From Nitrobacter sp051535215 (GTDB lineage: Bacteria > Pseudomonadota > Alphaproteobacteria > Rhizobiales > Xanthobacteraceae), in NCBI RefSeq assembly GCF_051535215.1, contig NZ_JBPPLY010000001.1, positions 310,001 through 374,000 on the forward strand: 64,000 nucleotides of DNA, read 5' to 3'. Below are positions 17,524-25,343 of the stretch, in pieces. The notes under the pieces were generated by a model. It worked only from the letters and a program-made list of their open reading frames with translations, was not told the DNA's origin and made no database searches. The translations under genes were made by a program, and so were the position numbers. How positions within the stretch are numbered: the first letter of the stretch is position 1; each line of letters opens with the position of its first letter.

Positions 17524-18180
17524 TCATATTCTATCGACCATCCAGCCGAGACCTCTTACGTTGCGAATAGACGATGTTCCGAGCTTCCTGCGGATCGCGT
17601 GGATCAAGAACTCGACGGCGTTACTCGCGATCCTCTCATTCCAGCCGTAGATGTGTCGTTCAAGGTCGGTGCGCGACAAAATTGCTCCTGGACGGAGCAT
17701 GAGAGCCTGAAGAAGAGCGGACTCGCGTGCCGTCAGGTATACCCTGGCGCCGTTGTGAACGACTTCGTGAGTTGCCGGGTTCAGGCTTATCAGGCCATTG
17801 GTCAAGATTAGTGGATTGCCGTTGCCCTTGTGTCGCAGGATGGCCCGCATGCGCGCCAGGAGTTCTCGGATGTCGAAAGGCATGACGAGGCAATCGGCGG
17901 CGCCGAGATCGAGCGCGTGGATTCGATCGTCAACCCCGTCACGCGTGGTCACGACGATGACAGGCAACTGAGCGTTCAATTTCCGGAATTCGCGCAGCAC
18001 CTCGGTACCCTTCGCAGCTGATAGTCCCAGGCCGAGCAACGCAAGATCGTAGGCTTTTGCACGCGCGGCTTCGATCGCGGTTTGACCGTCCGTGACCCAA
18101 TCCACCACATATGTTGCCTCCCTGAGAGCCTGCATCGTAGCCTCCCCAATCATGCGATCGCCAACCACAAGAACGAGCAT
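17524..18180 (-). CDS. OmpR-family regulator with a degenerate receiver domain
   Basis: A 218-residue paralogue of the regulator at 12663 with a well-kept winged-helix output domain (SNAVEFLIHAIRRKLG, IRNVRGLGWMV). The receiver has lost its chemistry: the phosphoacceptor Asp is Gly50 (LALLGLGLS), the conserved Lys is Met100 (LVMPFD), and the acidic pair is reduced to GD. It cannot be phosphorylated in the normal way, so it may bind DNA constitutively or antagonise its paralogue on shared sites (inference). There is no kinase gene next to it. A diverged repeat site lies upstream. Confidence 0.88.
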   Translation of the reverse strand: MLVLVVGDRMIGEATMQALREATYVVDWVTDGQTAIEAARAKAYDLALLGLGLSAAKGTEVLREFRKLNAQLPVIVVTTRDGVDDRIHALDLGAADCLVMPFDIRELLARMRAILRHKGNGNPLILTNGLISLNPATHEVVHNGARVYLTARESALLQALMLRPGAILSRTDLERHIYGWNERIASNAVEFLIHAIRRKLGTSSIRNVRGLGWMVDRI

Positions 18181-18323
18181 GAAATACTCCGTGCCGACGG
18201 TGCGCTGGAACGTCTCTCGGCCAATCGTGAAACCAAATCGGCTTGTTTCAGCTGCACTCCTGTCGCTTCGGGGATGGTCTCCGCCTCAGCGTTCGGAAAT
18301 GGTTTCATATAAGTCCATCGAAC

Positions 18324-18340
18324 AATTAGCGACGCCTTAG
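18324..18340 (-). promoter_or_regulatory. Direct-repeat site C (upstream of the degenerate regulator)
   Basis: The minus strand reads CTAAGG-CGTCG-CTAATT, period 11 bp, about 145 bases upstream of the start at 18180. Confidence 0.45.
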
Positions 18341-18378
18341 CGCCGATGGCTTCAATTTCTTGATCCATCGCTCAGCAT

Positions 18379-18395
18379 CTAAGTTTTCCCTAATT
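18379..18395 (+). promoter_or_regulatory. Direct-repeat site D (upstream of first COG4705 gene)
   Basis: CTAAGT-TTTCC-CTAATT, period 11 bp, about 170 bases before the start at 18564. Confidence 0.5.
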
Positions 18396-18563
18396 CGGCG
18401 GAGTTATCCGACATAGACCTTAGTGGCCTGAACCGAGTCCGGTCCAGGAAACCTGCCGAAGCGCCATCAACCGTCTCGTCGCTGTTATGAATCGAGTGTA
18501 ACGGACCAAGCTGAGACGACGCGCGCGTGTTTGGAAACAACGATACCAATTGAGGCATCTCTC

Positions 18564-19346
18564 ATGAAAACTGAACTCTCTGAAAGCTTGAACAAGGTCC
18601 CCGCAGTCACACTCGGGTTCTGGATCATCAAAATTCTTGCGACGACGCTCGGGGAAACCGGCGGCGATGCGCTCACAATGACTGTTTTCCACGCTGACAA
18701 GAATGCACACAACGGCGGATATCTGATCGGCACCGGAATATTCCTTGCCATCTTCATTGCCGCAGTTGCGGCTCAGATCTCCACGAAGAAATTCAACGCC
18801 TGGGTCTACTGGATCGCCATCGTGGCGTCGACGACCGTCGGCACGGCCATGGCGGATTTCTTCGATCGCTCCTTGGGGATCGGTTACACCGGTGGTGCGT
18901 CGATCCTCTTTTGTCTCGTCCTAGCTTCTCTTGCGATCTGGTATTTTGCCATGGGCTCCGTGGACGTCATGACCGTCGCAACGCCAAAAGTCGAAATCTT
19001 CTATTGGGTGACGATCACCTTTTCCCAGACGCTCGGCACTGCCCTCGGCGATTGGCTCGCTGATACTGGCGGGCTCGGCTATCAGGGCGGCGCGCTCGTT
19101 TTCGGTGCGGCACTGGCCGTCACCGCCGCGCTCTATTACTGGACGAACGTATCGCGCGTGCTCTTGTTCTGGGCGGCCTTTATTTTAACGCGACCGCTCG
19201 GGGCGACCGTAGGTGACTTCCTCGATAAACCGATCAGCCACGGCGGTCTCGACTTGAGCAGGCCGCTTGCTTCGGCAATGCTGGCGGCAATCATCATTGG
19301 CCTCATCTTGCTGTTGCCTCAGCGCGCCGGCCGGCACCCGGCATGA
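18564..19346 (+). CDS. COG4705-family membrane protein (first copy)
   Basis: A 260-residue integral membrane protein starting MKTELSESLNKVPAVTLGFW. It has about eight helices in four repeats, each with a Gly-Thr/Glu...Gly-Asp signature: TTLGETGGDAL, TVGTAMADFFD, TLGTALGDWLA and PLGATVGDFLD. The repeated acidic residue within membrane helices suggests ion handling, but the family is uncharacterised. A second copy lies at 22574. Confidence 0.78.
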   Translation: MKTELSESLNKVPAVTLGFWIIKILATTLGETGGDALTMTVFHADKNAHNGGYLIGTGIFLAIFIAAVAAQISTKKFNAWVYWIAIVASTTVGTAMADFFDRSLGIGYTGGASILFCLVLASLAIWYFAMGSVDVMTVATPKVEIFYWVTITFSQTLGTALGDWLADTGGLGYQGGALVFGAALAVTAALYYWTNVSRVLLFWAAFILTRPLGATVGDFLDKPISHGGLDLSRPLASAMLAAIIIGLILLLPQRAGRHPA

Positions 19347-19362
19347 CCATGGACGAAACGAT

Positions 19363-20171
19363 ATGCTGCCTCGCACCGACACAAGATGGGCGTCTGCGGA
19401 CATTGTGAGGAGAGCTCCAAGAAGACACATGGGGCGGCGGATCAGTTCCGCCGCCCTCGCTGCGGGGCTGACGGTCACGTGTCTCGCTCCGGCGATAGCC
19501 GGGCCGCCCTATCAATCCGACGATCCAGAGCCGACCGAGTATCGCCACTATGAAATCTACACTTTCAACAAGGGAGCCCGTTCAAAGGGTGATCTTGCGG
19601 GAGCGAGCGGCATCGACTTCAACTACGGCGCGGCCCCAACTTGCAACTCACAGCAACGCTGCCCGTCGGCTTCGATTTTCCTTCGAACGGGCCGGTTGCC
19701 TTCGGCCTCAGCAACATCGAACTCGCGGCAAAGTACCGGATCCTCCATCAAGATACATTTGTGTTTGACGTCGCCGTGTTTCCGCGCGTCTTTCTGCCAA
19801 GCGGTTCCCGATCGGTCGGCGATCGCCAGGCGTCTGTTCTGTTGCCGATCTGGGTGCAGAAGGACTGGGGCAAATGGTCGGCCTTCGGAGGCGGCGGTTG
19901 CCAGATCAGTGCCGCCGGGCGTTCGCATGATTTCTGCCTCTATGGCGGCACCGTGACGCGGCAGATCGCGCCGACATTACAACTCGGCATCGAACTTTTC
20001 CACCAAACCGCCGACGGTATCGGAAACCCGGCAACGACAAGCCTCGGCATCGGTGCGAAATACGATCTGAATGACAATATCCATCTTCTCGGCTACGCCG
20101 CGAAGGGCATTCAGAACGCACGGACCGCAAATCAGTATTCCTGGTATACGGCGATTTTGTTCACGTTCTGA
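19363..20171 (+). pseudogene. MetA-pathway/transporter-like outer-membrane protein, frameshifted
   Basis: The first part carries a signal peptide (from ATG 19429: MGRRISSAALAAGLTVTCLA) and the family-type start GPPYQSDDPEPTEYRHYEIY. The frame is lost near 19637-19641, where GCCCCAACTTG needs one more base to read AAPNLQLTATLPVGFDFP. The remainder continues in the next frame to 20171 and ends YSWYTAILFTF, like a beta-barrel C-terminus. It resembles the COG4313 (Phenol_MetA_deg) outer-membrane family. This is either a real single-base deletion or a sequencing error. Confidence 0.7.
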
Positions 20172-20253
20172 ACCGACAACCCACTACGAATAACCCGTAC
20201 CGGCGGCGGCCGGGCAGCGTTCAGCGACAGACGCTCGCTGCCCATGATCCGCG

Positions 20254-20270
20254 CTAAGTCCCGGCTAAGT
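20254..20270 (+). promoter_or_regulatory. Direct-repeat site E (upstream of PilZ gene)
   Basis: CTAAGT-CCCGG-CTAAGT, a perfect repeat with 11-bp period, 133 bases before the PilZ start. Confidence 0.55.
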
Positions 20271-20402
20271 TCGGGTGCGCAAGATGGATCGTCACACCCA
20301 GAACGATTTTCCGGCTTGCGGGTGGCAAGGCATCTTCACCTCGATCATGGGGTGACAACCTGGAGATGCCCCGCATTGTGCCGCCGACAGGGCAGGTTTC
20401 CG

Positions 20403-20642
20403 ATGGACGAGAAGCGCAAATCAACGCGACACCGTGTTCTGAAAGCCGGCAAAATTGCGTTTAGTGGGGCAGTCGTCGACTGCACTGTTCGCAATCTGTC
20501 TGAGACCGGCGCGGCTCTTGATGTCGTCAGCTCGGTGGGGATTCCCGATCACTTCACGCTGATCATTGCGGTTGACCACGTCCAGAAACCTTGCCGTGTC
20601 GCCTGGCGTAAGGCGACACGGATTGGCGTGCATTTCGGTTAG
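20403..20642 (+). CDS. Single-domain PilZ protein
   Basis: A 79-residue protein that is all PilZ: RKSTR at the N-terminus (RxxxR) and NLSETGAAL in place of D/NxSxxG. The closing strand is CRVAWRKATRIGVHF. It should bind c-di-GMP and act as a small effector. It has the same architecture as the IS-interrupted PilZ gene at 4026-5561, so it may partly compensate for that loss. The start at 20403 is chosen because the RxxxR motif follows directly. Confidence 0.88.
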   Translation: MDEKRKSTRHRVLKAGKIAFSGAVVDCTVRNLSETGAALDVVSSVGIPDHFTLIIAVDHVQKPCRVAWRKATRIGVHFG

Positions 20643-20833
20643 GACAGATTCAACTAGAAAGGCGTGGTGCCAAAGCACCGCGCCTCGATATTTCATCGAA
20701 GGCTGAAAATCGGGCGCACGCGGCGCGCCGACCGTTAATACGGACGCTATACGCGCCCGCGTATTCCCGAGGTCCCTTCCATGCCGACGATTCTATTGGA
20801 CGCGCCAGCGAGAAGGATTGACGTTCCAGGCTT

Positions 20834-21109
20834 CTACTCCTCATCGTCGTCATCTTCATGACCGATGGCGAAGCCGAATGCCCTCGGGAGCGGCTCGTAA
20901 TAGACCGGCGGGGGTGCGTAGTAGACGCGTGGCCGCTCCACATAAATCTGACCCGGCTCGGCCGAATGATGGCGATAGCGATGCTCGCCCCGCCAATGAT
21001 GCTCGCGCCATTCATGTCGTCGCCAACCATCGTCGTCGGCATGGGCGGCGGAGACACCGATCGTCGCTGTCAGACAAAGTGAAGCCACCGCCACTGAAAA
21101 AATGCGCAT
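20834..21109 (-). CDS. Small secreted His/Arg/Tyr-rich protein
   Basis: A 91-residue protein with a clear signal peptide (MRIFSVAVASLCLTATIGVS, cleavage after AHA) and a GGAGACGGATC ribosome-binding region. The mature part is His/Arg-rich (HEWREHHWRGEHRYRHH), then Pro/Tyr-rich, ending in an acidic tail (HEDDDDEE). Function unknown; similar in style to the small secreted protein at 9929. Confidence 0.7.
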   Translation of the reverse strand: MRIFSVAVASLCLTATIGVSAAHADDDGWRRHEWREHHWRGEHRYRHHSAEPGQIYVERPRVYYAPPPVYYEPLPRAFGFAIGHEDDDDEE

Positions 21110-21219
21110 GATCCGTCTCCGTGTGTTCGATCAAGTTGCAAGATGAGCCCAAGTGATCCCGTTCGGTGACGTAACTACGGCGTCCATCGATAAAATAAAT
21201 GCGATTCATGGTGAGGCTT

Positions 21220-21236
21220 CTAAGTTTGTCCTAAGT
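21220..21236 (+). promoter_or_regulatory. Direct-repeat site F (distal site of the DedA gene)
   Basis: CTAAGT-TTGTC-CTAAGT, perfect hexamers, period 11 bp. It lies between the divergent secreted-protein and DedA genes and could serve either. Confidence 0.55.
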
Positions 21237-21307
21237 CTTCCGTGTGGCCAACAAACGCGATGAGGCGACGCCCAAGCGAACAACGTATAGCGCTATCAGA
21301 AACAGCC

Positions 21308-21324
21308 CTCATTCGTCCCTAAGT
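21308..21324 (+). promoter_or_regulatory. Direct-repeat site G (proximal site of the DedA gene)
   Basis: CTCATT-CGTCC-CTAAGT, period 11 bp, about 185 bases before the DedA start. This hybrid links the CTAAGT and CTCATT variants of the motif. Confidence 0.45.
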
Positions 21325-21508
21325 TCAGAGCGCTATCGTTATTTCGGTCGATGACGCGATCACTGCGTCTTGTACATGCTCGTGAATTGTCGTCGTCGAA
21401 AGACTCCAGCCCAACTGCGGCGGGAGATACTGGCAGGCCGCGCGTCTCGCGCCTCGAAGTGTCGATACGCGCGAACAACTATTTTGACCTCTTAGGCTCG
21501 TAAGTATC

Positions 21509-22135
21509 ATGATTCCTTCTATTGGCAGCTTCCTGCACCAGGCCGCGGACCTTGTCGCGCAGCAGCCGCTGCTCGTCATCGGATTCGTGTTTATTCTGGC
21601 GTTGTCCGAGTCGCTCCCGGTCGTCGGCGCTGTGGTTCCGGGCACCGCGACGATCCTGACGATCTCAGCCATGGCGGGCGGTGGATCGTTGCCAGTCTGG
21701 GCGGTGCTCCTTTCCGCCTGCCTGGGAGCGATCGCGGGGGATGGCGCCGCGTACTGGCTGGGGCATTCCTATCAAGAGCAGGCGCTGCGGATGTGGCCAA
21801 TGTCGCGCTATCCGGAGGCGATCCGACGCTCGGAGGAGTTCTTCGCGCGCCATGGCGGCAAGTCGATCACGATCGCGCGCTTTACTCCCGTCGTAAGAGC
21901 ATTCGTGCCGCTCATCGCCGGGGTCTCCGGCATGAATCCTCGGCGCTTCTACACTGCAAATATAATCTCCGCGGCGTTGTGGGCCATCTCGCACATCGTT
22001 CCTGCGGCCGCGGCAGGCGCGTCTTTCGTCGCGCTCCACCAGCATGTGGGCACCTTGGCTGTGGCTTCTTTCCTGCTTGTTGGTCTGGCGGTTCTCGCTT
22101 GGCGGAGAATTCATGCAGGCCTGCGGCCAGAGTGA
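21509..22135 (+). CDS. DedA-family membrane protein
   Basis: A 208-residue DedA/SNARE-associated (VTT) protein with five or six hydrophobic segments. Signatures include SLPVVGAVVPGTATIL, GAIAGDGAAYWLGHSYQ, FFARHGGKSITIARFTPVVR and FVPLIAGVSGMNPRRFYTAN. DedA proteins act at the inner membrane, probably as phospholipid or undecaprenyl-phosphate flippases. That fits the PAP2 phosphatase gene downstream. Confidence 0.9.
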   Translation: MIPSIGSFLHQAADLVAQQPLLVIGFVFILALSESLPVVGAVVPGTATILTISAMAGGGSLPVWAVLLSACLGAIAGDGAAYWLGHSYQEQALRMWPMSRYPEAIRRSEEFFARHGGKSITIARFTPVVRAFVPLIAGVSGMNPRRFYTANIISAALWAISHIVPAAAAGASFVALHQHVGTLAVASFLLVGLAVLAWRRIHAGLRPE

Positions 22136-22573
22136 CCCTTAATCCAGTTTGCTCCAAAGGTGTTTGCACGACCGATATGCACACGCATTCGCCGCTTGGA
22201 TGGATGCGGGCGAGTCGGGGTGCGATTCGCGCTTTCAAGCAAAAGACAGTGTGCCTGACGTGCGACGTCATCATTTCACCTCGGCTGTGCCAGTCCATCC
22301 CGATCGATATTTAGACTGGTGTCACGGCGCGAACCCATCGCGAGCATGTCGATCCGTTTCGTGATGCGTCAGTCGCTTTCCCGATGACGGTTCTCCGACC
22401 AAGGCGATAGACCGGCCCACCGCTGTAGTCGCGCGCCAGTCCCGCATCCATCAGTGACGAGCGCTCATTCACTGCTAAGTCGCACCCGCTACCGATGGCA
22501 TGCAAGATTTCATCGGGTTTTATGCAAGCGCGCCAGTGTCGATCGATACCAGCGGCAACATCGGAGGAAGATC
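22136..22573. other. Intergenic region
   Basis: About 440 bases. Only the direct-repeat site at 22464-22480 and a GGAGG ribosome-binding site for the next gene are visible. Confidence 0.45.
22464..22480 (+). promoter_or_regulatory. Direct-repeat site H (upstream of second COG4705 gene)
   Basis: CTCATT-CACTG-CTAAGT, period 11 bp, about 95 bases before the start at 22574. Confidence 0.45.
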
Positions 22574-23386
22574 ATGCCACACAGTTCAAATGTGCAGGTT
22601 TCGACACTGCTGAACAAAGTTCCGGAAGTCACCGTCTATTTCTGGGTCATCAAGGTCCTTGCCACGACCGTCGGCGAGACCGCCGCCGACTTACTTTCCA
22701 CCCGGCTCGGGTTGGGGCTCACGGTCACGTCGTGGATCATGACCGGCGCCTTCGTCGCCGCCCTCGTCGTGCAGCTGCGCGCCAGTCGCTACATTCCCAC
22801 GCCCTACTGGCTCACCGTTGTCCTGATCAGCATCGTGGGAACACTGATCTCCGACAATCTCGTCGACGGCATGGGGATCAGCCTCGTCACCACGTCGACC
22901 GCGTTCGCGATCATTCTGGCTGCGGTCTTCGCGCTCTGGTATCTCAGCGAACGGACGCTCTCCATCCACACGATCGTCACGCGGCGGCGCGAATACTTTT
23001 ACTGGGCCGCGATCCTGTTTACTTTCGCGCTCGGCACCTCGGCTGGCGATCTCATGGCCGAGCGATTCAACCTCGGATACGGTCCGGCGGCGATCGTGTT
23101 CGCCGCGATGATTGCGGCGACCTATGGCCTCTATTGTTTCGCCCGTATGAACGCGGTGCTCGCGTTCTGGATCGCCTACATCCTGACCCGCCCGCTCGGC
23201 GCATCGGTGGGCGATTTCCTCGCCAAGCCCGTCATTGCCGGCGGCCTGGGTTGGGGCACGGTCAATACCAGCCTGCTGTTCCTCAGCGCCATTCTTGCGT
23301 TGGTCGTCTTCCTGACCGTCACCAAGGCCGATCGCATCGAAAGCATCCCCGCGAACGTCGGCGAGAAGCGATCCGTAGAAGCATAA
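22574..23386 (+). CDS. COG4705-family membrane protein (second copy)
   Basis: A 270-residue paralogue of the protein at 18564. The start at 22574 has GGAGG seven bases upstream. It has the same four-repeat plan: TTVGETAADLL, IVGTLISDNLV, ALGTSAGDLMA and PLGASVGDFLA, with conserved Asp/Glu in each repeat and an IAYILTRPLGASVGDF stretch shared with the first copy. The two proteins may form a heterodimer (inference). The small periplasmic protein gene follows after about 90 bases. Confidence 0.78.
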   Translation: MPHSSNVQVSTLLNKVPEVTVYFWVIKVLATTVGETAADLLSTRLGLGLTVTSWIMTGAFVAALVVQLRASRYIPTPYWLTVVLISIVGTLISDNLVDGMGISLVTTSTAFAIILAAVFALWYLSERTLSIHTIVTRRREYFYWAAILFTFALGTSAGDLMAERFNLGYGPAAIVFAAMIAATYGLYCFARMNAVLAFWIAYILTRPLGASVGDFLAKPVIAGGLGWGTVNTSLLFLSAILALVVFLTVTKADRIESIPANVGEKRSVEA

Positions 23387-23479
23387 ACATCAGATCAGGG
23401 CTGAAGATCGGCGCCGCTCCAGCTCTGGCGCTCACGCGAGCGAAGCAATCAACGGCCCACAAACAGACAGGAGACTGCA

Positions 23480-23740
23480 ATGACACATTTTTTGATGAAG
23501 GCCGCCTTGCTCACCGCCGCGATCGGGATTGCCGCCACCTCGGCTGCGCGGGCCGATTGCGAAAGCGATCTCAAGCAGCTCGAGCACGCGTTCACGACGC
23601 CGAATCTTACCGCGACCACAAAAACGGCTCTCGACGAGGCGAAGGTCAAAGCGGTTGCCGCGCTCAAAAAGGACGACGACAAGACTTGTCATGCGGCGGT
23701 CGCCGGAGGGTTGGGCAAGGCGGGCATCAAGATGAAGTAG
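23480..23740 (+). CDS. Small periplasmic protein, unknown
   Basis: An 86-residue protein with a signal peptide (LMKAALLTAAIGIAATSAARA). The mature domain is about 60 residues, helical, with two Cys (ADCESDLKQLEHAF and KTCHAAVAGGLGKAG) that could form a disulfide. Preceded by an AGGAG ribosome-binding site. Probably co-transcribed with the COG4705 gene. Family not recognised with certainty. Confidence 0.7.
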   Translation: MTHFLMKAALLTAAIGIAATSAARADCESDLKQLEHAFTTPNLTATTKTALDEAKVKAVAALKKDDDKTCHAAVAGGLGKAGIKMK

Positions 23741-23785
23741 CGCTCGCGCGTTTCGCTGGTCGCACTCTTTCCACGGTCTCGTTCC

Positions 23786-24385
23786 ATGCTCGACACTCTC
23801 AATCGGTCTTTGCTGGAATGGATGGTCGCGTCGCCGGATGTTTCCGGCGGCGCACTTCTGCTTCCACTCGTACTTGCCGAGTGGGCGATTTTCACAGCTC
23901 CGGCAGCGCTAATTCTGCTTTGGGTGCTGGGCAACACGCAGGATCGGCGCGCTGCCGTTGGAGCCGGTCTTAGTGCGCTTCTGGCGCTGGCTTTGGCCGC
24001 CGGGATTTCATCCGTCTATTTTCATCCGCGTCCTTTCATGGACGGGCTGGCGCGCAACTATTTGCATCACGCGGCGGACAGCTCGTTTCCGAGCGACCAC
24101 GCGATCGTTCTCTTTACGCTCGCCTGGTCGCTGCTCCTGACGCCACCGGGTTGGCTGAAGCGCGTTTGGCTGGCGTTGCTGCTGGTTGCCTGCGCCGTTG
24201 GCTGGTCGCGCATCTACCTGGGTGCGCATTATCCGCTCGACATCGTCGGCGCTGCGGTGCTCGGTCTTGCGACCGCCTATGGCGTCAACCGGTCCTCGCT
24301 GAATCGTTGGCGCGACCTCGGTACGGACCTGGCCGAGAAGCTCTACAGCCTTCCCCTCGACCTCCTAAGCAAACGCAAAAACTGA
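23786..24385 (+). CDS. PAP2-family undecaprenyl-diphosphatase (BcrC-like)
   Basis: A 199-residue membrane phosphatase with the three PAP2 motifs: C1 partly conserved (VYFHPRPF), C2 as SFPSDHA (PSxH type) and C3 as SRIYLGAHYPLDIVG with the nucleophile-activating His and Asp. It should dephosphorylate undecaprenyl pyrophosphate at the periplasmic face, recycling the carrier for cell-wall and polysaccharide synthesis. It lies between envelope-protein genes. Confidence 0.85.
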   Translation: MLDTLNRSLLEWMVASPDVSGGALLLPLVLAEWAIFTAPAALILLWVLGNTQDRRAAVGAGLSALLALALAAGISSVYFHPRPFMDGLARNYLHHAADSSFPSDHAIVLFTLAWSLLLTPPGWLKRVWLALLLVACAVGWSRIYLGAHYPLDIVGAAVLGLATAYGVNRSSLNRWRDLGTDLAEKLYSLPLDLLSKRKN

Positions 24386-24393
24386 GCTGCGCG

Positions 24394-24410
24394 CTCATTT
24401 CGTGCTCATT
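24394..24410 (+). promoter_or_regulatory. Direct-repeat site I (upstream of the 195-aa periplasmic protein)
   Basis: CTCATT-TCGTG-CTCATT, a perfect repeat with 11-bp period, 60 bases before the start at 24470. Uses the CTCATT variant on both sides. Confidence 0.4.
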
Positions 24411-24469
24411 CTTCGTTGTTAGAGCTTCTGCATCGGCTTTGTTGAGTTACGACAAAACAGGAGCTTTCC

Positions 24470-25057
24470 ATGGCATCTTCGCTTCTAACCAGACGGCGCT
24501 TGCACGCGATCGGACTGGCGCTGATCCTCGCACCGGCGATTGGGATCGTCGTTCCGGCCGCAGCGCAGGAAAAAGCCATCGCGCCGGAAATCAATCCGCC
24601 AGGGGACATTCCTGACAATCAGCAGTTCGTTACTTTCGAGGCGACGCAAGGTGCGGCTTTGAAGGTTCCGGAAGGGTGGGCTCGGACGGATACGAAGGAA
24701 GGTGCGATCTTTACGGATAAGTATGGCCGTATCGAACTCACCATCCGACCATCGACATCGCCGCTTACGATCGACATTCTGCGCGCACAGCAGATTGCCG
24801 ATCTCGAAAACAATGGGCGCGCGGTCAAGATTCTGAGGACCGAGCAGGTGAAGCTGCCCGCAGGGTCGGCGATGAAGGTCGTCTATACGTCGAATTCGGA
24901 CCCGAATCCGGTCACGAACAGGCAGATCCGCCTTGAAAGCGAACGCTTTTATCTGTCGCGCAACGGCAAGCTCGCTGAGCTCACATTTTCGGCGCCAGCC
25001 GGCGCGGACAATGTCGATCAATGGACGTTGATGAGCAAGTCGTTTCGGTGGAAGTGA
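24470..25057 (+). CDS. Secreted periplasmic protein of unknown function, linked to an ABC gene
   Basis: A 195-residue protein with a signal peptide (RRRLHAIGLALILAPAIGIV, cleavage after AAA). The mature domain is about 160 residues, with alternating strand/helix pattern (FEATQGAALKVPEGWART, FTDKYGRIELTIRPS), reminiscent of PsbP-like folds. Its stop is one base before the ATG of a truncated MacB/LolD-type ABC ATPase, so it was probably part of an export/lipoprotein ABC operon whose rest has been lost. Confidence 0.65.
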   Translation: MASSLLTRRRLHAIGLALILAPAIGIVVPAAAQEKAIAPEINPPGDIPDNQQFVTFEATQGAALKVPEGWARTDTKEGAIFTDKYGRIELTIRPSTSPLTIDILRAQQIADLENNGRAVKILRTEQVKLPAGSAMKVVYTSNSDPNPVTNRQIRLESERFYLSRNGKLAELTFSAPAGADNVDQWTLMSKSFRWK

Positions 25058-25058
25058 C

Positions 25059-25343
25059 ATGACCCTGCTGGTGGCTGACGACCTGTATCGTTTCTTTCAT
25101 GTCGGCGAAACCGAAGTGCGGGCTTTGCGCGGCGCCAGTCTCCGCGTCGATCGCGGCGAAACAGTCGCTCTCGTCGGAGCATCTGGGAGCGGCAAATCGA
25201 CTCTCATGGCGTGTATCGCCGGACTCGACGATCCAGACGGCGGACTGGTTACCATCGATGGCGAGTGCATGACACGGCACGCCGAGGACGAGCGCGCGGC
25301 GCTGCGAGGGCGCTGTATCGGTTTTCTTGCGCAGTCGCGCAAA
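25059..25343 (+). pseudogene. ABC transporter ATPase (MacB/LolD-like), truncated
   Basis: The first 95 residues match a LolD/MacB ATPase: RFFHVGETEVRALRGASLRV, then Walker A GASGSGKSTL. Similarity stops after CIGFLAQS, just before the Q-loop, where integrase sequence begins. The signature, Walker B and H-loop are missing, so no functional ATPase can be made. The partner permease is absent. Confidence 0.85.

Larger units (their letters stand above)
18181..18563. other. Divergent intergenic region with two regulatory sites
   Basis: Separates the degenerate regulator (minus) from the COG4705 gene (plus). It holds site C at 18324-18340 facing left and site D at 18379-18395 facing right. No gene is supported. 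Confidence 0.5.
21110..21508. other. Intergenic region upstream of the DedA gene
   Basis: About 400 bases without a gene; contains regulatory sites F (21220-21236) and G (21308-21324). Confidence 0.5.
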
